Shown: one piece after another, positions 45,911 through 49,553 of the stretch | Numbering within the stretch: the first letter of the stretch is position 1 | Layout of the letters: each line of letters opens with the position of its first letter | Source: a virus | Direction: 5' to 3' (one strand) | Length of the DNA stretch: 49,553 bases | IMG/VR virus record: IMGVR_UViG_3300028654_000024 | Location: 1 to 49,553 of that record | Translations under genes and position numbers: made by a program | The notes under the pieces: generated by a model | The model's database searches: none | The model's input: the letters and a program-made list of their open reading frames with translations, nothing else | What the model was told of the DNA's origin: nothing

Positions 45911-46402
45911 ATGAAACGCGTTAGTCCATATACTATTTTAGTTCAAGTGTTGGAGGGTGGAAAGCTACCTTCCAAAGCCAATTTCAACGACGCAGGTTTT
46001 GATGTCTACGCAACGGATGACATTGTTCTGTATCCTGGGCAAGTATTAAAACACCCTCTCAACATTCGACTTGACCTTCCTCCCGGAGCTTGGGCTCGTA
46101 TCGAGACTAAGTCTGGACTAGGTTCAAAGGGTATGCATGTTTGGGCTGGAGTCATCGACGAAGGCTATCGCGGGATTCCGCACGTCATCATGAGCAATAT
46201 CAAGATGAAACTCGATGAATGTAATGATCTTACCGGTGAACCATATGAGAACACCGAACCCCTCATGATTAAGAAGGGCGATAAGGTTGCTCAGATCACC
46301 ATGAACCCGCACAGCAATGACTTTCACATGATTCAAGTGGACGAAGTCAGCTTAGATACGAACAGAGGAACTGGTGGATTCGGATCCAGCGGAACACGTT
46401 AG
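45911..46402 (+). CDS. dut: dUTPase (dUTP diphosphatase)
   Basis: 163 residues with all five trimeric dUTPase motifs: I AGFDVYATDD (about 27), II RIETKSGLGSKGM (Ser/Gly uracil-pocket loop), III GVIDEGYRG with the conserved Asp and Tyr, IV KKGDKVAQI and V RGTGGFGSSGTR, the flexible C-terminal arm that closes over the substrate. It hydrolyses dUTP to dUMP, keeping uracil out of DNA and feeding dTMP synthesis. Motif II has ETKSG where many members have PRSG, a known variant position. Ends in TAG; the next gene overlaps it by 29 bases. Confidence 0.92.
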   Translation: MKRVSPYTILVQVLEGGKLPSKANFNDAGFDVYATDDIVLYPGQVLKHPLNIRLDLPPGAWARIETKSGLGSKGMHVWAGVIDEGYRGIPHVIMSNIKMKLDECNDLTGEPYENTEPLMIKKGDKVAQITMNPHSNDFHMIQVDEVSLDTNRGTGGFGSSGTR

Positions 46403-46790
46403 TATCAAGCAGATAGTTATCCTTCTGGGTAATATCCAAGGCATTCTCCCTAAGAGTGCCAACTTTCGATACAGCGTTATTAACAATCTATCTAGATATG
46501 CAGGAATGAACGGGATTGTGGTGGAACAAACTACTAATCCCAGTATCAGTTTCTCAGTAGATGGAGAGTCTATAGAGCTGTTTGAGAAGATTGAAGCACA
46601 GTTCGCTTTCGCTATCAAGCGTATCAAACTAGTTACAGCTACAGGTCCACAATACAAGATATCTGCGGACTATGTAGTTGGAAGTAAGTCTGAATTCGTA
46701 AACGCTTACAATAAATGCTTTTTGTATTCAAAATACGCAAAAGATTTTGACGAGCTCATGGAAGCAGAACTAGAGGTTAAAGATGAGTGA
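46374..46790 (+). CDS. Hypothetical protein, paralogue of the next gene
   Basis: 138 residues starting at GTG (46374) within the dUTPase end, with AGAGGA 4 bases upstream. No family recognised. It resembles the following protein in layout: an N-terminal strand, ELFEKIEAQFAFAIKRI, a conserved LK/YKIS strand, and a C-terminus of the same form (SEFVNAYNKCFLYSKYAKD, FDELMEAELE). The two probably arose by tandem duplication. It ends in TGA and overlaps the next gene by 8 bases. Confidence 0.55.
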   Translation: MDSDPAEHVSIKQIVILLGNIQGILPKSANFRYSVINNLSRYAGMNGIVVEQTTNPSISFSVDGESIELFEKIEAQFAFAIKRIKLVTATGPQYKISADYVVGSKSEFVNAYNKCFLYSKYAKDFDELMEAELEVKDE

Positions 46791-47154
46791 CACAAGTAAA
46801 CTTTTCATTAAGTCCATCAATACCCTTTTTCCAGGTGCAACTCTAGTTATGGAATCTAGAAACGACACTATGAACGGCCAACACATCCACAGTTTGATCG
46901 TGGAAGCAAAAATCCCTGTAAAGTTATATGATCGCTTAGATGCCTTTGAGAAAGCAATGACTAACGGTATCACCACCGGTCATCTCAGTGGTAAGCACCT
47001 AAAGATAAGTCGCTCTGACGTAGAGCTGCGATATGAAATCTATATCCATCCTGATGTTGACTCTTTCATGAATGAGTTCAACAATAAAGTCTCATGGCAT
47101 GTCTTCTCTGAAGAGTTTGACGCCGCAGTTGAGGAAGAATTAGTTAGAAAATAA
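46783..47154 (+). CDS. Hypothetical protein, paralogue of the preceding gene
   Basis: 123 residues, start 8 bases inside the previous gene. It shares the C-terminal pattern with that protein (DSFMNEFNNKVSWHVFSEE, FDAAVEEELV) and a central KLYDRLDAFEKAMTNG helix. The family is unknown. A tandem duplicate with a shared or paired role is likely. The gene is followed by a short gap holding a TATAAA box. Confidence 0.5.
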   Translation: MSDTSKLFIKSINTLFPGATLVMESRNDTMNGQHIHSLIVEAKIPVKLYDRLDAFEKAMTNGITTGHLSGKHLKISRSDVELRYEIYIHPDVDSFMNEFNNKVSWHVFSEEFDAAVEEELVRK

Positions 47155-47165
47155 GATGTCTTAGG

Positions 47166-47171
47166 TATAAA
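47166..47171 (+). promoter_or_regulatory. Candidate -10 box (TATAAA) 7 bases before an ATG
   Basis: TATAAA ends at 47171 and the methyltransferase-like ATG is at 47179. A start site at the normal distance would place the first RNA base on or next to the ATG. No Shine-Dalgarno is present in the 24-base gap. This repeats the arrangement before the endolysin. Confidence 0.3.
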
Positions 47172-47178
47172 GAGTAGT

Positions 47179-47886
47179 ATGTCTAGTAATATCATGCGAC
47201 TCTTTGATACATCACTCCGCGTTTCCAACATGAACCCACTCGATCCGCATGCAGTGTGGCCTCAGAATATTGAAGTCTGTATCACTCGTATCCCAATTCG
47301 TAAGCGTGACGGCTATGATGCCGACATGATTAAGAAGCTCATCACCAAGTTGAAAACCCATATGGTTCCAAATGGTATAGTCTTTTTAATATGTTATGCA
47401 CCAACTGAAGCTAAATTCAGACCCTTTGAAGTAGCCAACATGATGGTGAACGAGGGATTTACCCACATAGATAATATAGTTATTGAGAAGACTTGGTTCC
47501 CGGGTAAACGCTCTGAAACCAACCTTGTTAACTCTCATGAGTATGTTCTTCACTTCTGCAATGGTCTAGTCTGGAAACTAGATAGACTCCCGGTACGACA
47601 GTATCTCAAAACATCTGAAACGATATCTTGTCCAGGAAACACTTGGAAGGTTGAGACAGGTTCACTTGATGAGTCATATCCACTAGATTTAGCAGAGCTC
47701 CTTATTCGCATGACAGATAGTCTTCCTGGTTCCGTTATCTTTGATCCCTTCATGGGAACACAATCTTCGTTCAGAGCTGCAATTAAGCTTGGTCACTCGT
47801 TCTACGGGTTTGAGCAGGATGCTCGCAAGATGAAGAAATACGACAAGATAGCAAAGGAACTTAAAGATGAGCGTAACACCAAGTAA
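47179..47886 (+). CDS. DNA methyltransferase-like protein lacking the catalytic motif
   Basis: 235 residues with the order of a beta-class N4/N6 amino-methyltransferase: motif IV position near the N-terminus, motif I near the C-terminus. Motif I is good (VIFDPFMGTQSS, about 190-201, then GHSFYGFEQDARK). At the motif IV position, where (D/N/S)PP(Y/W) is required, the protein reads VCITRIPIRKRDGYD, so the catalytic PP is lost. It may bind DNA or AdoMet without methylating, act as decoy, or be degenerate. No Shine-Dalgarno precedes the ATG. It overlaps the next gene by 20 bases. Confidence 0.7.
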   Translation: MSSNIMRLFDTSLRVSNMNPLDPHAVWPQNIEVCITRIPIRKRDGYDADMIKKLITKLKTHMVPNGIVFLICYAPTEAKFRPFEVANMMVNEGFTHIDNIVIEKTWFPGKRSETNLVNSHEYVLHFCNGLVWKLDRLPVRQYLKTSETISCPGNTWKVETGSLDESYPLDLAELLIRMTDSLPGSVIFDPFMGTQSSFRAAIKLGHSFYGFEQDARKMKKYDKIAKELKDERNTK

Positions 47887-48394
47887 AGAAATTGAATATT
47901 TCGATGTTGTTCCATATTGTTATGATATGTTTACCGATAAGGCTATAGCAGCAGTATCTACTAAAGCGCTCTCACAAATATATCAGTATGCTGTTCAAAC
48001 GCCAACTGGATATGTAAATCATATATGTCCAGTTATGTTTCTTGGCTACATGTGCATAAGAGATGACGTACCAGATGTCATGGAGATACTGGCATCTAAG
48101 ATAAATGAACTTGCAGAGCGAGACTTTATATTGGCTTCTTTGACTTCGATGGCAATAGTCCCATTTGTTGATCCTAGTGATCCGATAACGAATGGTATGC
48201 CAACTTGTTCTATTAATGGCAAGCGAATGTACGCAGTTGTCTCTTACCTCGCTATCCACAAAGAGGGAGAAGAGTATATTAAGGAGTATATGCCTTACTT
48301 GGTAATGCAAGAAGGTGGAGTACCGAAGATTTGTACTAATGAACCGTTAGATCGTTGGGAGAATTGTAATACTTATGATGTATCAGAAGAGTAG
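47867..48394 (+). CDS. Hypothetical protein
   Basis: 175 residues, start inside the methyltransferase-like gene with AAAGGA upstream. Largely helical, with ICPVMFLGYMCIRDDVPDVM and a long central helix (ILASKINELAERDFILASLT), and an acidic C-terminus. No family recognised. It ends in TAG and overlaps the groEL start by about 20 bases. Confidence 0.5.
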   Translation: MSVTPSKEIEYFDVVPYCYDMFTDKAIAAVSTKALSQIYQYAVQTPTGYVNHICPVMFLGYMCIRDDVPDVMEILASKINELAERDFILASLTSMAIVPFVDPSDPITNGMPTCSINGKRMYAVVSYLAIHKEGEEYIKEYMPYLVMQEGGVPKICTNEPLDRWENCNTYDVSEE

Positions 48395-49553
48395 AGCCAA
48401 GAACATAATTTCAGATAAGCAGCAGCTTAAGAGCGTTGTCCTTGATTCTATTGGACGTATGTCCGCTGTAGTTGGACGTACACTAGGTCCTGGTGGAAAT
48501 CCGGTTATCATCGAACGAGACGGACTATCTCCACTTATCACTAAGGACGGAGTTACAGTAGCTCGCAGTCTTGGTATGGATAGATCTGAGGCCAATATCA
48601 TCATTGAAGCCGCTAAAGAGATCTGTGTTAATACAGCTAAACAAGCTGGTGACGGAACTACTACCGCTATCGTTCTCGCTAACTGGTTAGTTAAGTACGG
48701 CCAAGAGTTCATGGAAAAGAACCCCAAATACAATCCACAAAGACTTGTGTTTGATCTACAGGAAGCCTACGAAAGAGTTATTGTTCCTTATCTTAAAGAG
48801 TATTCAGTTAAAGTTGCATCCCCTGAGCAACTCAAGAACGTTGCAACTATCTCTGCTAACGGTGACCTTAAAGTTGCTGAAGCGGTTGTTCAAGCCGTAA
48901 TGAACGCTGGTGACGACGGAACTGTCTTGATCGAAGAAGGTCAAGGTAACATCATGAAGGTTGAAACAGCAGAAGGATACGTAATTACTACTGGTTTGAA
49001 AGACTTGGGAAGTATCGGTCCCATCTTCATCAACGACAAAGCTGGACAGCAATGCAAGATGGACAATGGTGTTGTATTCCTGTATGATGGAACTGTAAAC
49101 GACATTAAAGTCCCTATGGCTATCCAAACAGCTTATGAAGGCACAGAGTTCTATGGAAGTCCAATCATGGTATTGGCTCACGGATTCTCTGATACGGTTC
49201 TGGATGCATTCGCAAAGCAAACTAAATCGGGCGTTTCAGTAGTACCGGTAAAAACCCCCATGTCGGGCTTACCCAACTCACGTTCGCTGTTCTTGTTGGA
49301 TATGTCTGCCTATACTGGTGGAACCGTGTATGATCCTGGAACTGTTGACAAGTTCATGACTGAGGATCGTTCGACTGGTTTTGGTCTTTTCAAGACCGCT
49401 AAAGTTAACATGTATGAAACAGTGATCAACTGTGAAGTTAATATAGACGCCATCAACGAACGTATCGTCGAGCTCAAAGCTATCGGCGAGGCTGCATTCT
49501 CCGAGATGGACAGGATGTTTGTCCGTGCTGCTATTGGTAAACTTACTGGTGGA
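48375..49553 (+). CDS. groEL: Phage GroEL-like chaperonin (3' end outside window)
   Basis: 393 residues visible, open to the last base. Hallmarks of group I chaperonins: GRTLGPGGNPVIIERDGLSP, LITKDGVTVARSL and the ATP-site motif AGDGTTTAIVLA (Asp of GDGTTTA), then DDGTVLIEEGQG. The apical domain (EGYVITTGLKDLGSIGPIF through TGGTVYDPGTVDKF) is diverged. A late FVRAAIGKLTGG matches the start of the second equatorial part. The start is ATG 48375 (or 48378): an in-frame TAG at 48348 limits the start and GGGAG lies upstream. Phage GroEL-like proteins fold late virion proteins and some work without GroES. No groES gene is seen in the window. Confidence 0.92.
   Translation, partial: MMYQKSRAKNIISDKQQLKSVVLDSIGRMSAVVGRTLGPGGNPVIIERDGLSPLITKDGVTVARSLGMDRSEANIIIEAAKEICVNTAKQAGDGTTTAIVLANWLVKYGQEFMEKNPKYNPQRLVFDLQEAYERVIVPYLKEYSVKVASPEQLKNVATISANGDLKVAEAVVQAVMNAGDDGTVLIEEGQGNIMKVETAEGYVITTGLKDLGSIGPIFINDKAGQQCKMDNGVVFLYDGTVNDIKVPMAIQTAYEGTEFYGSPIMVLAHGFSDTVLDAFAKQTKSGVSVVPVKTPMSGLPNSRSLFLLDMSAYTGGTVYDPGTVDKFMTEDRSTGFGLFKTAKVNMYETVINCEVNIDAINERIVELKAIGEAAFSEMDRMFVRAAIGKLTGG

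Noticed and set aside
48383-49220. Minus-strand frames antisense to the window end
   Set aside because: The plus strand here encodes a clear GroEL-like protein; the antisense frames are shadows of it.
1-49553. Whole-genome recoding of TAG (genetic code 15)
   Set aside because: Long structural and replication genes read through with the standard code, none has internal TAG, and 8 genes use TAG as an apparent stop. Only local suppression is considered.
1-49553. CRISPR array, insertion sequence, integrase or attachment site
   Set aside because: No regularly spaced repeats, transposase or integrase motifs were seen. The direct repeat after the tRNA is short and has no integrase nearby.

Overview
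The window is part of a large contractile-tailed (myovirus-type) bacteriophage genome, probably from an environmental source. The baseplate set (hub, gpV-type spike, LysM/gp53-like + gp25-like fusion, J-like protein) implies a contractile tail. The replication primase and helicase, UvsW-like helicase, endonuclease VII, dUTPase, DnaQ-like exonuclease, GroEL and a tRNA suggest a large genome. The host cannot be named from this sequence. No integrase, transposon or CRISPR array is visible.

Layout. (1) Positions 1-8148, plus strand: end of the tape-measure gene, hub, spike, an unassigned baseplate protein and the LysM/gp25 fusion. (2) 8181-18283: a 2730-residue J-like protein and a 633-residue baseplate protein. 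(3) 18333-36703: a tail-fibre and adhesin region with a 2288-residue fibre, two tandemly duplicated large fibre proteins and several smaller proteins. (4) 36696-39678, minus strand: five overlapping genes including a TOPRIM primase and a DnaB-type helicase. (5) 39777-42711, plus strand: UvsW-like helicase and a GH24 endolysin in a chain of small genes. (6) 42785-49553, plus strand: a Pth2-like protein, a structured untranslated RNA, a small membrane protein, endonuclease VII, a tRNA, nucleotide and DNA metabolism genes, a methyltransferase-like protein and the start of groEL.

Most notable observations. (a) The tRNA at 44963-45039 is best read with anticodon CTA, so it is a candidate amber suppressor. 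The endolysin and its two neighbours form one 325-codon frame (41159-42133) interrupted only by TAG codons, and the two internal ATGs lack good ribosome binding sites. All 14 structural genes end in TAA, whereas 8 of the 22 other genes end in TAG. (b) Ice-binding-like (DUF3494) domains are embedded in the J-like baseplate protein and in the giant fibre, and the fibre has an extra copy with its halves in reversed order. (c) A GC-rich, multi-helix RNA of about 175 nt (43397-43574) lies directly before a four-helix membrane protein that has no Shine-Dalgarno sequence. (d) One gene appears to start at an ATC codon (44578). (e) A methyltransferase-like protein lacks its catalytic motif.

All family assignments come from reading the translations by eye; no database search was run.
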